DNA from: Chryseosolibacter histidinae
GTDB lineage: Bacteria > Bacteroidota > Bacteroidia > Cytophagales > Cyclobacteriaceae
Length of the DNA: 64,000 bases
NCBI RefSeq assembly: GCF_018598225.1
Contig: NZ_JAHESF010000002.1
Span: 62,001-126,000, forward strand
Direction of reading: 5' to 3'
Below are positions 1 to 10,400 of this stretch, one piece after another (within the stretch, counting starts at the first letter, position 1; the number at the start of each line of letters is the position of its first letter). The position numbers and the translations under genes are program-made. A model generated the notes under the pieces. That model was not told the origin of the DNA, searched no databases, and worked only from the letters and a program-made list of their open reading frames with translations.

Positions 1-176
1 GAGGTATCTCCCCTAAGGGCTACAATCAGGCAAAAATCTTACGTCAGGTTTAAAGCATTGGTGATTTAAGATTCCACGGAAGTCCCTTACGCGTCAACGG
101 GTACGATACCGGAGGTGAGATCAGTAGAACTACGTAGTGAAGATCAGTAAAAACCTTGGAGCGTACGCACAGCTGT
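1..176. other. Left-edge stretch without a confirmed gene
   Basis: No complete gene is visible. On the plus strand a frame is open from base 3 to a TAA at 51-53 and reads GISPKGYNQAKILRQV, which looks like the tail of a protein whose body lies outside the window; it is too short to assign. A direct repeat GATCAGTA flanks the palindrome ACTACGTAGT near 130. Confidence 0.3.
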
Positions 177-563
177 TTAAGCCTGCACGGTGAGGTGTTT
201 TAAATACTCGAGCGCCTGGTCTTTGTCCGTGAACATCTTGGTAGGCACCAGTGGCTTGCTGATGGTAAGATAAAAATTGAGCATGATCTTGGTAACCGGA
301 GAATCTGTAAGAACTGCTACCGAACGTACGAGCGATGACCCTTCTTTTGCGAGAAAATCCCGCGCAGGCTTATCAGAATCCTTGATTCCACGCATATCGC
401 AGAAGACAGGATAGCTCTCGCCACGCTGTACTTCAAGGCGGTCTTTTACCACCTGTTTGGCAGCTTCGAGGTTCATGCTGGTACCCGGTTTATAGATGAA
501 AAACAGCACGCCGTCTTCGAGCCAATACTCTGCAAATTGATTCTGAAAGTAGTTTGATTTCAT
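177..563 (-). CDS. Small STAS/SpoIIAA-like hypothetical protein
   Basis: This 128-residue soluble protein has no signal peptide or membrane segment. The pattern of an N-terminal beta strand (residues about 12-27, YWLEDGVLFFIYKP), a helix with NLEAAKQVVKDRLEVQ, then a strand ending VFCDMRGI, resembles the small STAS/SpoIIAA-like proteins (DUF7793-type) common in Bacteroidota. These are usually uncharacterised and are thought to be regulatory or scaffold-like. It is divergent from the PLP-GNAT fusion gene at 759, with about 195 bp between them. The family call rests on recalled fold pattern only; no catalytic motif is seen. Confidence 0.6.
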   Translation of the reverse strand: MKSNYFQNQFAEYWLEDGVLFFIYKPGTSMNLEAAKQVVKDRLEVQRGESYPVFCDMRGIKDSDKPARDFLAKEGSSLVRSVAVLTDSPVTKIMLNFYLTISKPLVPTKMFTDKDQALEYLKHLTVQA

Positions 564-758
564 GTTTTCCGGGCAAGCGGATATATTAAGTACGCCATCT
601 TTTCTGAAAAAACCAACTTCTTTGAGATTTCATTCCAATTTATTCCTAAGCCATATCAATATTACCTGCTGCCGCATCCCCGCTGATGCCTGCTTTTTTT
701 TCGTCTGCACTATTACGCCGAAGTTAGCATTGCAAATCAAACAACTAACCACATCATT

Positions 759-3179
759 ATGGCCAAGGTCAAACACAACAACTTCATGGATACTGTCGAT
801 GAAGTTATTTCTGACGCCAAGAAAATGGGCGTCGTTCATCTTTACACGGAGGACGAGGAGCTGACCGGCAGAAGAGTAAAGATCAAAGGAAAGGATCTCT
901 TTCATTTTGGAACCACCGGCTACCTGGGCCTTGAACAGGACATTCGCCTGAAAACCGCGGCCGTTGAAGCCATCTGGAAATACGGGACACAGTTCCCACT
1001 TTCAAAAACCTACATCTCACATCCCTTGTATAAATCACTCGAGGAGAAGCTCGAGCAAATGTATAGCAATCCGGTGATCATTACAAAGAACAGCACGTTG
1101 GGCCACCTCGGCGTGATCCCCTGCATCGTACGTGATGAAGACGGCGTTATTCTCGATCACCAGGTACACTGGAGCGTACAAAGCGCCGCACAGATCCTCA
1201 AGACCCGCTCCGTTCCCGTGGAAATGATCCGCCACAACAACCTGGCTATGCTCGAAGACAAAATAAAAGAGCTCGCCACACGCTGCTCCAGGATCTGGTA
1301 TATGGCCGATGGTGTTTACTCGATGTACGGCGACTGCGCACCCATACCGCAGCTTCTCGAGCTTTGCAAAAAATATCCGCAGCTGCACCTCTATTTCGAC
1401 GACGTTCATGGCATGAGCTGGGCCGGAAAAAATGGTACCGGCTACGTGATGGAGCAGCTGGGCACACTGCCCGAGAACGTGATCCTCTTTGGTACCCTGA
1501 GCAAAACCTTCGGTGCCAGCGGTGCCGTAATGGTTACCGCCAATGAAAAAATACACAAACAGGTAAAGAACTTCGGCGGCCCCCTGACCTTCTCTGCCCA
1601 GCTGGAACCTGCGTCTGCTGCCGCAGCGCTTGCCTCCGCCAACATTCACCTTTCTCCGGAGATCTACCAGCTCCAGGCCGAGCTGCATGATCGCACACGT
1701 TATTTCAATTCACTGCTTGCCAACACCGACCTTCCGCTGGTGGAACAAAATACCTGCCCAGTATTCTATATAGGCACCGGCGCTCCTGCTACCGGGTATC
1801 ATTTCGTGAACCGCCTCATGGAAGAAGGTTTTTACGTGAACCTCGGCCTCTACCCTGCCGTGCCCGTGAAGAATACCGGTGTTCGCATCACCATTTCACG
1901 TCACAACGAGAAAGAAGAAATGAAAGCCCTCGTTGACGCCATGGTGTATCACTATCCCAAGGCGTTGGAAGAAACCCACACCACTAAAAATAAAGTACGC
2001 GCCGCTTTCAAGATGCCGTACATCAAAGAAGAGGAGAAAACCACTGTTGCGGCAGCATCGCTCTCCGTTCAGCACGAAAGCACCATTCAGAACATCGACA
2101 AGAACGAATGGAACAGCCTGCTCGGCAAACAGAGCGCCTTCGACTGGGAAGGATTGAAATTCCTGGAAAAAGTTTTCACCCACGCAGAGCGCCCCGAACA
2201 TAATTTTGCCTTTCATTACTACATCATCCGTGATGAGAAAGCTCGTCCCGTACTGGCTACGTTCCTGACAACATCCCTCTGGAAAGACGATATCCTCGCG
2301 CCCGCTTCCGTATCGATGCAGCTGGAAGAAAAACGGAAGAACGATCCCTACTACCTCACTTCAAAAGTGATCTCCATGGGCTCGCTGTTCACAGAAGGAC
2401 AGCACTACTATATCGACAAGCAAAATCCCAAGTGGAAAGAAGCCTTCCAGACTTTGCTCAATGCCCTTGAAGGCCTTGAAGAGAACAAGGATGCGGCCAT
2501 GACCGTGCTTCGCGATTTCGAAGAAGACGCCGCCATCAACGAATTGTTGCACAGCATGGGATTCATCAAGATCAGCATGCCTGAATCCTGCGTCGTTACG
2601 GATCTGTCATGGAACGATGCTGAAGGTTATCTTGCCACGCTTTCGCCGAGATCGCGCAAGCACTTCAAAAAAGATATTCAGTCGTACGAAAAATACTTCG
2701 ATGTTGAATACCGTTCCACTGCATCGGAAGAAGAGCTCGATTTCTACTATCAGCTTTTCGAAAATGTAAGAGCGAAGAACTTCGGCCTGAACACGTTCAG
2801 TTTCCCCAGGACACTGTTCACCGAAATGTCACAGAACCCGAACTGGGAATTCATTGTGCTTTACCTGAAGAAAGAATTTGCCACCAACCAGGAACAGAGA
2901 ACGCCGGTAGCTGTGATGTTCTGTTACAAGAACATGGAGCACACCTACGTTCCTTCATTTATCGGCATGGATTACCGGTACGCCGAGTTTCAGATCTACC
3001 GCCAGATGTTGTATCAAACCATCATGAGGGCAAAAGCGCTCGATTTCAAAAAGATCGACTTCGGTTTCTCTGCATCATTCGAGAAGAAGAAAGTAGGTGC
3101 CGCGATCGTACCGAAAGTGGCATACATCCAGGCGAAAGATAATTTCTCCATGGAGCTGATGGGTACGATGCAGAAGTAG
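759..3179 (+). CDS. Alpha-oxoamine synthase (PLP) fused to GNAT-type acyltransferase
   Basis: This 806-residue cytoplasmic protein has two enzymatic halves. Residues about 20-415 form a fold-type I PLP enzyme of the AONS/KBL/serine palmitoyltransferase group. It has FGTTGYLGL near the N terminus, DDVHG (Asp214/Asp215, His217) for PLP binding, and the Schiff-base lysine in TLSKTFG (Lys249). Residues about 430-800 resemble a FemAB/BioF2-like GNAT acyltransferase (for example SPRSRKHFKKDIQSYEKYF, then KKIDFGFSASFEKKK near the end). Known relatives condense an acyl thioester with an amino acid to give a ketoamine. A second acyltransferase on the same chain would suit two-step sphingoid or sulfonolipid (capnine) synthesis, with condensation then N-acylation; that is inference. 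Family members of the first half alone are about 400 residues. The next gene is convergent, and a 7-bp repeat array starts at the TAG stop. Confidence 0.85.
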   Translation: MAKVKHNNFMDTVDEVISDAKKMGVVHLYTEDEELTGRRVKIKGKDLFHFGTTGYLGLEQDIRLKTAAVEAIWKYGTQFPLSKTYISHPLYKSLEEKLEQMYSNPVIITKNSTLGHLGVIPCIVRDEDGVILDHQVHWSVQSAAQILKTRSVPVEMIRHNNLAMLEDKIKELATRCSRIWYMADGVYSMYGDCAPIPQLLELCKKYPQLHLYFDDVHGMSWAGKNGTGYVMEQLGTLPENVILFGTLSKTFGASGAVMVTANEKIHKQVKNFGGPLTFSAQLEPASAAAALASANIHLSPEIYQLQAELHDRTRYFNSLLANTDLPLVEQNTCPVFYIGTGAPATGYHFVNRLMEEGFYVNLGLYPAVPVKNTGVRITISRHNEKEEMKALVDAMVYHYPKALEETHTTKNKVRAAFKMPYIKEEEKTTVAAASLSVQHESTIQNIDKNEWNSLLGKQSAFDWEGLKFLEKVFTHAERPEHNFAFHYYIIRDEKARPVLATFLTTSLWKDDILAPASVSMQLEEKRKNDPYYLTSKVISMGSLFTEGQHYYIDKQNPKWKEAFQTLLNALEGLEENKDAAMTVLRDFEEDAAINELLHSMGFIKISMPESCVVTDLSWNDAEGYLATLSPRSRKHFKKDIQSYEKYFDVEYRSTASEEELDFYYQLFENVRAKNFGLNTFSFPRTLFTEMSQNPNWEFIVLYLKKEFATNQEQRTPVAVMFCYKNMEHTYVPSFIGMDYRYAEFQIYRQMLYQTIMRAKALDFKKIDFGFSASFEKKKVGAAIVPKVAYIQAKDNFSMELMGTMQK

Positions 3180-3180
3180 T

Positions 3181-3216
3181 ATAGTCCACGGTCGACAGTC
3201 CACGGTAATACAGTCG
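3181..3216. repeat. 7-bp tandem array, AGTCCAC type
   Basis: Units AGTCCAC, GGTCGAC and AGTCCAC, then a degenerate GGTAATAC, follow directly after the TAG stop of the fusion gene and run into the 50-bp palindrome that starts at 3213. The same unit type occurs at 25089 and 36559. Confidence 0.8.
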
Positions 3217-3262
3217 TCGGACCACTGCGCACAAGGCCTAGCGCCTGCAGTGGTCTGACGAC
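3213..3262. repeat. Palindromic repeat, copy 1, probably a bidirectional terminator
   Basis: The arms GTCGTCGGACCACTGC and GCAGTGGTCTGACGAC pair with two mismatches around a short GC-rich centre, and T residues follow. It lies between two convergent genes (fusion gene and HD protein), where a bidirectional terminator is expected. Copies are at 3913-3964 and 50331-50381, and a half copy is at 17656-17671. Confidence 0.8.
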
Positions 3263-3273
3263 TTTTCAGCAGG

Positions 3274-3897
3274 TTATTGTTTTTCGATGAAACGCAGCTC
3301 AGATGCAAGGTTCTTCCTGGCCTGCGTTTCGTACTTTTCGAAGAAGTAGTCGGTTTTAAAGATCCGGGGCATGGTCAGAAAGTGTTGCAGCACTTTTTTA
3401 CGGCCGGGCCAGTACACAAGTCCGGGGTAGATGCCGTATTCTTTCCTGATCTGCTTAAAATACGTTTCATAGACTTCGTACGGTGCTCCCAGGATGCTGA
3501 GATCGGCATCCGTAAAAAGATTTACCGCGGGATCATCGCTTACTTGATGACTCTTTGTGGCGAGTATCATGGTTCTGCATTGCTGCACGTCCACTGCGGG
3601 AACAGCCATCGATGTCAGCTTCTTGTCGGCATGGTCTGCGCTTTTCTCTTCGTTGTTCTGTTTGAGAACATTGTAAACAACATCGTGATAGGCGATCGAA
3701 AAGACAACTGTATCCCAATTGCTGAATTGCTCCCTGACAGGAAGAAGCTCCTTCGCAAGATTGTCAAGGTGTACAAGATTGTGATAGTGACGGTCCGCTG
3801 CCGTATACTTCTTCCCGATCTCCTCCCATAAGGAAGACACTAACAACTCATCAGCAGAATAATGGTGGCAAGCTTCGAAGAACAGTGGCTTGATCAT
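3274..3897 (-). CDS. HD-superfamily predicted metal-dependent phosphohydrolase
   Basis: This is a 207-residue cytoplasmic protein. The metal-binding pattern of the COG4339-like HD family is visible: RHYHNLVHL near residue 37-45 and AYHDVVYN near 69-76. These supply the His and His-Asp ligands of a divalent metal site, and an acidic E-K-S-A-D-HADKK helix follows. Homologues are predicted phosphohydrolases with unknown substrate. It sits between two copies of the 50-bp palindrome, with no obvious functional link to the uxuA gene downstream on the same strand. Confidence 0.8.
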   Translation of the reverse strand: MIKPLFFEACHHYSADELLVSSLWEEIGKKYTAADRHYHNLVHLDNLAKELLPVREQFSNWDTVVFSIAYHDVVYNVLKQNNEEKSADHADKKLTSMAVPAVDVQQCRTMILATKSHQVSDDPAVNLFTDADLSILGAPYEVYETYFKQIRKEYGIYPGLVYWPGRKKVLQHFLTMPRIFKTDYFFEKYETQARKNLASELRFIEKQ

Positions 3898-3912
3898 GGC
3901 ATTAACGGTATA

Positions 3913-3964
3913 GTCGTCGGACCACTGCGCACAAGGCCCTTCACGCCTGCAGTGGTCTGACGAC
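3913..3964. repeat. Palindromic repeat, copy 2, probable terminator
   Basis: This is nearly identical to copy 1 in both arms (GTCGTCGGACCACTGCGC and GCAGTGGTCTGACGAC), with a 2-bp longer centre. It lies just downstream of uxuA (minus strand) and just upstream of the HD gene, so as RNA it would end uxuA transcription. Confidence 0.75.
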
Positions 3965-3974
3965 CAGTTTACGC

Positions 3975-5138
3975 TCAGACAGAACGGGAGATACCCAGCT
4001 CCAGGCCGCGAAGCTCAGCGAGACCCCTGAGACGTCCGATGGCGGAGTAACCGGGATAGGTGGTCTTCTTCAGGTCGTCGAGCATCTGGTGGCCGTGATC
4101 GGGGCGCATGGGAATGGACTCATTACGCTTGCGCATGAGCAGCACCAGCTCTTTCACAACGGCATACATATCTGCATCGCCGCCGAGGTGATCGGCTTCG
4201 TAGAAATTACCTTCCGCATCGCGTTTGGTGTTGCGCAGGTGAAGGAAGTAAATGTGGTCACCCAGTCGACGGATCATGCCAGGCAGGTCGTTATCTTCAC
4301 GCACACCATACGAGCCTGTGCAAAAGCAGAGACCGTTGGCAGGCGAAGGTGCCGCCGCCAGCAATTCTTTCGCGTCTTGTTCCGTGCTGACGATGCGAGG
4401 CAGACCGAGAATAGGATATGGCGGATCATCGGGGTGAATGGCCATCTTCAGGCCTGCTTCTTCGGCCACCGGCACCACTTGTTGCAGAAAATAGAACAGG
4501 TGTTGCTTCAGCTTGGCGGAGTCAATGCCATGATACTGTTTCAGCGCTGCCAGGATCTGCTCTTCCGTAAAACGCTCTTCGCTTCCCGGCAGGCCCAACA
4601 ACGCATTGCGGTACAAAGTCTCCTTTTCAAGCGGTGTCATGGTGGTGAGCCGTTGTTTGGCTTTTTCGATCTGCGCAGGTGTATAATCTTTTTCAGCGCC
4701 GGGCCTTTTCAGGATGAAGAGGTCGAAGGCGATGAAGGCATGCTTCTCAAAATAGAGCGCCTTGCTGCCGTCTGGCATGGTGTAGTTGATGTCGGTGCGC
4801 ATCCAGTCGAGGATGGGCATAAAGTTATAGGTAACTACTTTCAGGCCACATTTCGCCACGTTACGAAGGCTCTGCTTGTAGTTCTCGATGTATTGCTTGT
4901 AAGACCCCGTTTGCTTTTTGATGTCTTCATGCACGGGCAGGCTTTCGATCACGGTCCAGGTAAGGCCTGCCGCCTCCACCTCTGCGATGCGTTTTTTGAT
5001 CTCTTCCACGGTCCATATTTCACCTACCGGCACATGATGCAGGGCGCTCACTACACCCGTACATCCCGCCTGGCGGATGTCCCACAAACTAACCGGGTCC
5101 TTCGGACCGTACCAACGCATGGTTTGCTCCATTAACAT
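3975..5138 (-). CDS. uxuA: Mannonate dehydratase
   Basis: It converts D-mannonate to 2-keto-3-deoxy-D-gluconate (EC 4.2.1.8), the last dehydration step of glucuronate catabolism in the cytoplasm. The 387-residue protein matches the E. coli enzyme nearly end to end by eye: [13 protein letters not shown] at the start, [53 protein letters not shown], and [15 protein letters not shown] at the C terminus (metal and substrate residues). The start at 5138 gives MLMEQTM; the internal ATG at 5132 (MEQTM) aligns better with E. coli MEQTWRWYGP and may be the true start. It lies at the 3' side of the SusD/SusC genes of the glucuronoxylan locus, which fits a role in using glucuronate released by the GH67 enzyme at 21579. 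Confidence 0.97.
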   Translation of the reverse strand: MLMEQTMRWYGPKDPVSLWDIRQAGCTGVVSALHHVPVGEIWTVEEIKKRIAEVEAAGLTWTVIESLPVHEDIKKQTGSYKQYIENYKQSLRNVAKCGLKVVTYNFMPILDWMRTDINYTMPDGSKALYFEKHAFIAFDLFILKRPGAEKDYTPAQIEKAKQRLTTMTPLEKETLYRNALLGLPGSEERFTEEQILAALKQYHGIDSAKLKQHLFYFLQQVVPVAEEAGLKMAIHPDDPPYPILGLPRIVSTEQDAKELLAAAPSPANGLCFCTGSYGVREDNDLPGMIRRLGDHIYFLHLRNTKRDAEGNFYEADHLGGDADMYAVVKELVLLMRKRNESIPMRPDHGHQMLDDLKKTTYPGYSAIGRLRGLAELRGLELGISRSV

Positions 5139-5453
5139 AGTCTTGATTTTCAGAGGTAAAAGTTTAAGAAGTAAAGTTTAAGATTTAAAGTTTAAAGTTA
5201 AAAATTGTTTCGGGATTATGCTCTACCGCCAGAGTGACGTATGCCGGGCGCTTTGCCCCTATCCGGTTTCCCGATTTATTGTCCTGACGCACACCACAAA
5301 CTTTAAACTTCAAACTTGAAACTTGAAACTCTCCCGCCGCCCCGGTAGCTCGCATTTAACACCCCATAATAGTGAGGGGTTACTCGTTACCAGCGAGCAA
5401 CCCCAGCACTAACTCAATACCCAATTATTCAACCCAAACAATTCATTACTTTA
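5139..5453. repeat. Facing 7-bp arrays (AGTTTAA type) in the uxuA-SusD gap
   Basis: Positions 5154-5202 hold seven in-register heptamers (AGGTAAA, AGTTTAA, GAAGTAA, AGTTTAA, GATTTAA, AGTTTAA, AGTTAAA). Positions 5297-5330 hold the reverse-complement orientation (AGTTTCA, AGTTTCA, AGTTTGA, AGTTTAA when read on the minus strand). The arms can pair to form a long imperfect hairpin around a roughly 95-bp GC-rich centre. The centre shares CGCCAGAG and GCACACCACAA-ACTTTAAACTT words with the element at 15985-16249. A short hairpin, ACCCC...GGGGT, at about 5360-5385 may end the SusD transcript. No gene is seen in this 315-bp gap. Confidence 0.8.
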
Positions 5454-7376
5454 TCAATATCCTTCATTCTGCGGATACCTTGGCCCAACTGTGACAAGGT
5501 TGATCTGATCCAAAGGGATCGGCCTGAGCACGTGCGTATCTTTGATATTGGTACCTGCCTCCACCGGATTCCAGGCTTTAACCCTTGAGAGCAGCGACTT
5601 CGTGCGCACCAGGTCCAGCCAGCGCATTGATTCACCATAGAACTCCCGTGTGCGCTCATCGAGGATGAAGTCCAGTGTAACATCCGTGGCTGCAATGGTC
5701 TGCGCAGCTTGGGCACTTGTCAGGGTGACGCCTGCGGGATAAGGATCGCCCACCATGGTAGCAGGGGTAGATGTTCCAAACGCTCCTCCGGCTGTATAAG
5801 CAGCACCTGATCTGTAGGCAGCCCTGCGTCTCACCACATTGAGCATGTCGGCAGCATTTTGCATTTGACCGAGCTTAAAAGCTGCCTCGGCGGCGATCAG
5901 GTAAACATCAGAAAAACGGGCAATGATCACAGGCCTGGTGGATGGATCATTCTGCGATGCCCTGCTGGGATCAGCGAGCTTCTTCATGTACGGGAAGATG
6001 GTGTTGTTCTGCAGGCTGGGAGGCACAATGATACCTTTGAACGGACGCGAACCAAAATTCTGGGGCGCACCGGCAACTTCATAATCGGGAAACCACACAG
6101 CAGTGTCAACACCGCACATCAGCGTACCCCGTGAGCCTGCAACACCGGCACCGGAGTAAACTCCGCTAATAGCCTGGCCTCCGCCACCACCGGGCCCTGA
6201 GTTCAGCAGCCACACAGTTTGGAAAGTTTTGTGAAACCTGGAATCGTTGAGCCTGTCTGCAAAAGCCTGATCCAACAGGTAACTTTTTCCGGCGTTAGGT
6301 CCCGCGGTGAGTCTCGGCATGTTCGGGCGAATGCGGGTGTAAGGCCTTCCGAATTGAACATCCCTGGTTAACAAAGCGAGATTGGTAGTACTCGGTCCTG
6401 TAAGAACACCACTCGAATTTACGGTGGAGTTCACACCGATTGTGCCAGGGCCGTTGAACAGACCCATCCAGGGTGTAACGTTCACGCCGGCACCACCGGA
6501 TCCGCCCTGCACATAAGCGCCGTATTTTGTATCGGTGCTGTGATCGCTGACGAAGATCGTCTCCTTGCCGTAATCGTTCGCCGGCTTAAACGCGTCGGCG
6601 TAGTCCTGCCACAGGTCCAGGCCATACGTAGCCCTGTTGGTAATCAGGTCATTGGCGGTATTGTAGGCCAGCGTAAAATCTGCCTGTGAGTTTGTCAACC
6701 ATCCACGGGTAAGATAAACCTTGGCCAGCAACCACTTGGCAGCGCCGGCAGTGGCCGCTTTTCCGAGGAACGGTGCCGTTGGCGTATTGGGCAGGTTGGT
6801 AATGGCATCATTCAGATCCTGAACAATCACGTTGTAGATATCCGCTACGGGAGCGGGCGCATCTGCCTGCGACGGTGTGGTGATAAATGTAGTATGCAGC
6901 GGAATGTTGCCAAAGGTCTGCACGAGATAGAAGTACAGGAACGCACGCAGGAATTGCGCCTGCCCGAGATACGATTTTAAAGTAGCAGCGTCCAATCCCT
7001 GAGCTTTGGGACCGAGCTCGAGAATGCCGTTCAGCGCATTGATATCGGCATAGAAACCGAAGCCACCGCTAAAAGAAGCGCCAGTCATGCCGTTGTATGT
7101 GAAGGATTGCATGCTGCCCACCGCAGCGCTGCCTCCCGCCAGGTGCTCATCAGTGCCTGCCATCTGGTTGATGGTAAAGCCTTCTGTTCCCCAGGCACCG
7201 CGGATATTGTTATAAACGCCTGCAATACCGCCGAGGAGTCCGGCAGGTGTGCCAAAGGCCGTGGGAACCACGTTGGATTCAGGTTTCTCCGTCAGCAAAT
7301 CAGAGCAACTGTTGCTGACCAACATGGTGGCTACCAGCAACACAGAACTCAGTATCTTATATCTTTTCATATGCAT
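5454..7376 (-). CDS. SusD/RagB-family glycan-binding lipoprotein
   Basis: This 640-residue outer-membrane lipoprotein binds glycan at the cell surface and caps the SusC channel. The N terminus MKRYKILSSVLLVATMLVSNSC is a lipoprotein signal with Cys in VSNSCSD. The SusD N-terminal helix region (AGVYNNIRG, LGQAQFLRAFLYFYLVQTFGNIPL, YNVIVQDLNDAITNLP) and the C-terminal RagB part (DVYLIAAEAAFKLGQ, DFILDERTREFYGESMRWLDLVRTKSL) are both clear. The gene lies 86 bp after the SusC gene on the same strand, so the two form an operon. The genes around it (GH10, GH67, uxuA) suggest a glucuronoxylan-derived ligand, by inference. ATG codons at 7376 and 7370 are both possible. Confidence 0.97.
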   Translation of the reverse strand: MHMKRYKILSSVLLVATMLVSNSCSDLLTEKPESNVVPTAFGTPAGLLGGIAGVYNNIRGAWGTEGFTINQMAGTDEHLAGGSAAVGSMQSFTYNGMTGASFSGGFGFYADINALNGILELGPKAQGLDAATLKSYLGQAQFLRAFLYFYLVQTFGNIPLHTTFITTPSQADAPAPVADIYNVIVQDLNDAITNLPNTPTAPFLGKAATAGAAKWLLAKVYLTRGWLTNSQADFTLAYNTANDLITNRATYGLDLWQDYADAFKPANDYGKETIFVSDHSTDTKYGAYVQGGSGGAGVNVTPWMGLFNGPGTIGVNSTVNSSGVLTGPSTTNLALLTRDVQFGRPYTRIRPNMPRLTAGPNAGKSYLLDQAFADRLNDSRFHKTFQTVWLLNSGPGGGGGQAISGVYSGAGVAGSRGTLMCGVDTAVWFPDYEVAGAPQNFGSRPFKGIIVPPSLQNNTIFPYMKKLADPSRASQNDPSTRPVIIARFSDVYLIAAEAAFKLGQMQNAADMLNVVRRRAAYRSGAAYTAGGAFGTSTPATMVGDPYPAGVTLTSAQAAQTIAATDVTLDFILDERTREFYGESMRWLDLVRTKSLLSRVKAWNPVEAGTNIKDTHVLRPIPLDQINLVTVGPRYPQNEGY

Positions 7377-7462
7377 ATTGCTTTATTGTTGATGAAAGGT
7401 GTAGCGATCACAAATTCTTCTTGCACTCAATGATGATCGATCGCACATGCTTCTTTACGTTT

Positions 7463-10400
7463 TTAGAATTTGAGGTTCAGGCCAAAAAGGAACTGTCTTG
7501 TAGCAGGGTTATTGGCGTTCACGGTGATCTGGCGTCCAACGGTGCCGGCGTTCGACGTACCGGAAGCATTCACACCACCACCGTATCCGTTGCCTTCCGG
7601 ATCAGGTCCGTAACCATCCTGCACAAACGGCGACCAGATCACGAACGGGTTCACGGCAGACACATATACCCTCAGGGAAGTAATGCCGGCTTTTTCCAAC
7701 AAGGTAGAGGGAACGTTGTACCCTAAGTTGATAGTCCTGCACTTGATAAAGGAGCCATCCACGTAAGACAAGGTTGAGCTGTAGAGCGGTGCACCAAGAC
7801 TTGCATCAGGCTGAGGAAAAGCATTCGTAGGATTGGTAGGAGTCCAGTAATCTACCTTCAGCTGATTTTGCCTGCTTTGCATGAAGAAATTGTAACCCGT
7901 AAAGTTCGCTCCACCGGGCTCACTGGCGAGGTAAGGAACAACGATCTTCATGCCCATGCGCGCGTAAACACTGATAGAGAGGTCGAAATTTTTGAAGGCT
8001 ACTCTGTTCGTCATGCCGGCTTCGAACTTCGGCTGGAAGTTTCCGATGATCATCCTGTCGTCAGGCGTGATCCTGCCATCGGGCACACCATAATCTGCGG
8101 CGCCCGGCACAGCGTTGGCTGTATTCCAGTCGAGCACCCTGATCTGCCCGGCACGTTGCACCGGTGATGTTTGCGCAGCCAGTCCCGGGTCATCGGTTTG
8201 CCAGATGCCGATCTTCTTGTAGTCGTAGAGCACGGCAATGGGTTGCCCTACAAACCAACCATTACCGATATCGTTGGCCTGGCCCGGTGCGGCAAGCTGA
8301 ACGATCTCTTCTCTGTTGAAGAAGTAATTGAGATCCGTAGTCCACGTCAGGCCACTGTTGGTTTTGACGTTGACGGTGTTGAGCGTTATTTCCACACCGC
8401 GTCCTTTAGTTTTACCAACGTTCAGGAAAGTTGATCCGGCACCATTGCTGGGCGGCAGACTGACCGGCAGCAGGATGTCTGATGTTTCCTGGCCATACAC
8501 CTCAACAGCACCACTGATGCGATTCTCCAGTATCCCGAAGTCGATGCCGACGTTGTATTGCGAAGTGCTCTGCCATTTCAGGGAGTTGTTGGGCAGGTTC
8601 GAAACTGTGTATCCACCTTGCTGGCCTGCGGTGCCCTGTCCGAAGTTGTAGGCTGATGTGCCGAGGCCACCCAGGGTAGAATAAGGATTAATACCCTGGC
8701 TGGCAGTGACGCCCCATCCTGCTCTCAGCTTAAGGTTGGAAACAAAGGCCAACGATTCCATGAACTTTTCATTGCTCAGGTTCCAGGCTCCGGCAAATGC
8801 GGGATAGGTATAGTACTGGTTGCCGGGAGACAACACCGAAGCGCCGTCAGTGCGCACGGTAGCCGTGAGGCTGTAACGGCCATCATAGCTGTACGTAACA
8901 CGTCCCATATAAGAGATCAGGCCACGCTCCCAGAAAAAGTTTGGATTGTCTGCGGCATTCTGCGGGTTGGCAGCAGAAACAGTAGCCGCCAGGTACAGGT
9001 TGGTGTTATGAACATAATCGAACGGAACACCGATGCCGAAAAGACCGCTGCCCTGCGAATGTGTTTTTTGAAAACTGTAGAGGGCAGTGAGGCCCAGCTT
9101 GTGTTTGTCGTTGAACGTTTTGTCATAGAACAGCAGGTTCTCCACCGTGTACTGGTAGTTTTCAGTATTCCTGACACTCGCGGTAGATTGCGATTGCAAC
9201 AGCGATGTGTTCACATAGGTAGCAGGGCCGGAGTAACCGTCGCTTTTATCCTGCCAGTAGTCCAAGCCAATGTTCGCCCTGTACTTGAGGCCTTTGATAA
9301 TGTCTACTTCGCCATAGAAGCTGTTGAAGGTTCTCAACCTCCTGTTCCTGGAGAGAATGGCATCGCTTTTTGTTTCGAGTGTAAGCGGGTTGATCGACTG
9401 GCCATCGATCTGTCCTACCTGGGGAAGCAGGTTAACAGTTCCATCGTCATTATAGGGTGATGCCAGGGGAGTCATGCGCATGAGGCCGTTGGTCACGCCA
9501 CTGCCTCCCGGAAGATTCTGGTAGGTTACAGCATTGATCGTTGTCAGTCCCAGCCTGATACGTTTGCTCAGCTGGTGGTCCATGCTGCTGCGGATGGTGT
9601 ACCGTGTAAAATCCTGGTTGGGAATGATACCGCCCTGCTTGAAATAACCGGCGCTCAATGAATATTTGCTCTTGTCAGATCCGCCTGCAACGCCAAGGCT
9701 ATGGTTAGTGATGGGTGCATTCTGGTAGATGAGCTTCTGCCAGTTGGTGGAGATACCGCTGGCGAGGGCTGCCTGTTCAGCGGGAGACAACCCATAGGCT
9801 GTTGTGTTCGGGGCTGTGCTGTTGCCCGCGGCGGCGTCAGCTTTGAATTGCGCATACTCGGGCCCGTTGAACACCCGCAGCTCATCCATTACTTTCGATA
9901 CACCGTAATAAGCATCGTAGGTGAAGACTACTTTTCCTTCGGTACCACGCTTCGTGGTGATGAGGATCACACCGCCTGCACCCCGCGAACCGTAGATGGC
10001 TGTGGCCGATGCGTCTTTCAGGATCTCCATGCTGGCAATATCATTCGAGCTGATGTCGTTCAGGTTGCCTGAATAAGGAATGCCATCCACTACCAGCAAC
10101 GGGGCATCCGCCTGGTCTGCCGTAGCAGCGTCGGTCGAGGCACTGTTTCCGCTCAGCATCGAGCTCGCCACCATGGTACGATTGCCCCTGATCCTGATCT
10201 GTGAGGCTCCTCCCGGAACAGCGCTGGCGGTAACAATGTTAACACCGGCAGCGTGGCCTTTGAGCTGATCAATGGCATTGGGCGACGCGGTCTGCAGCAG
10301 CACATTCGATTCTACTTTGGTGATGGCACCGGTGATGTCTCTTTTAGCCTGGGTTCCATAACCGACAACCACCACTTCGTTCAACGCTTCAACGCTGGGT

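Noticed and set aside
4089-5135. Plus-strand 348-codon frame
   Set aside because: Antisense to uxuA, whose protein matches E. coli UxuA along its length; the antisense product has no recognisable domain.
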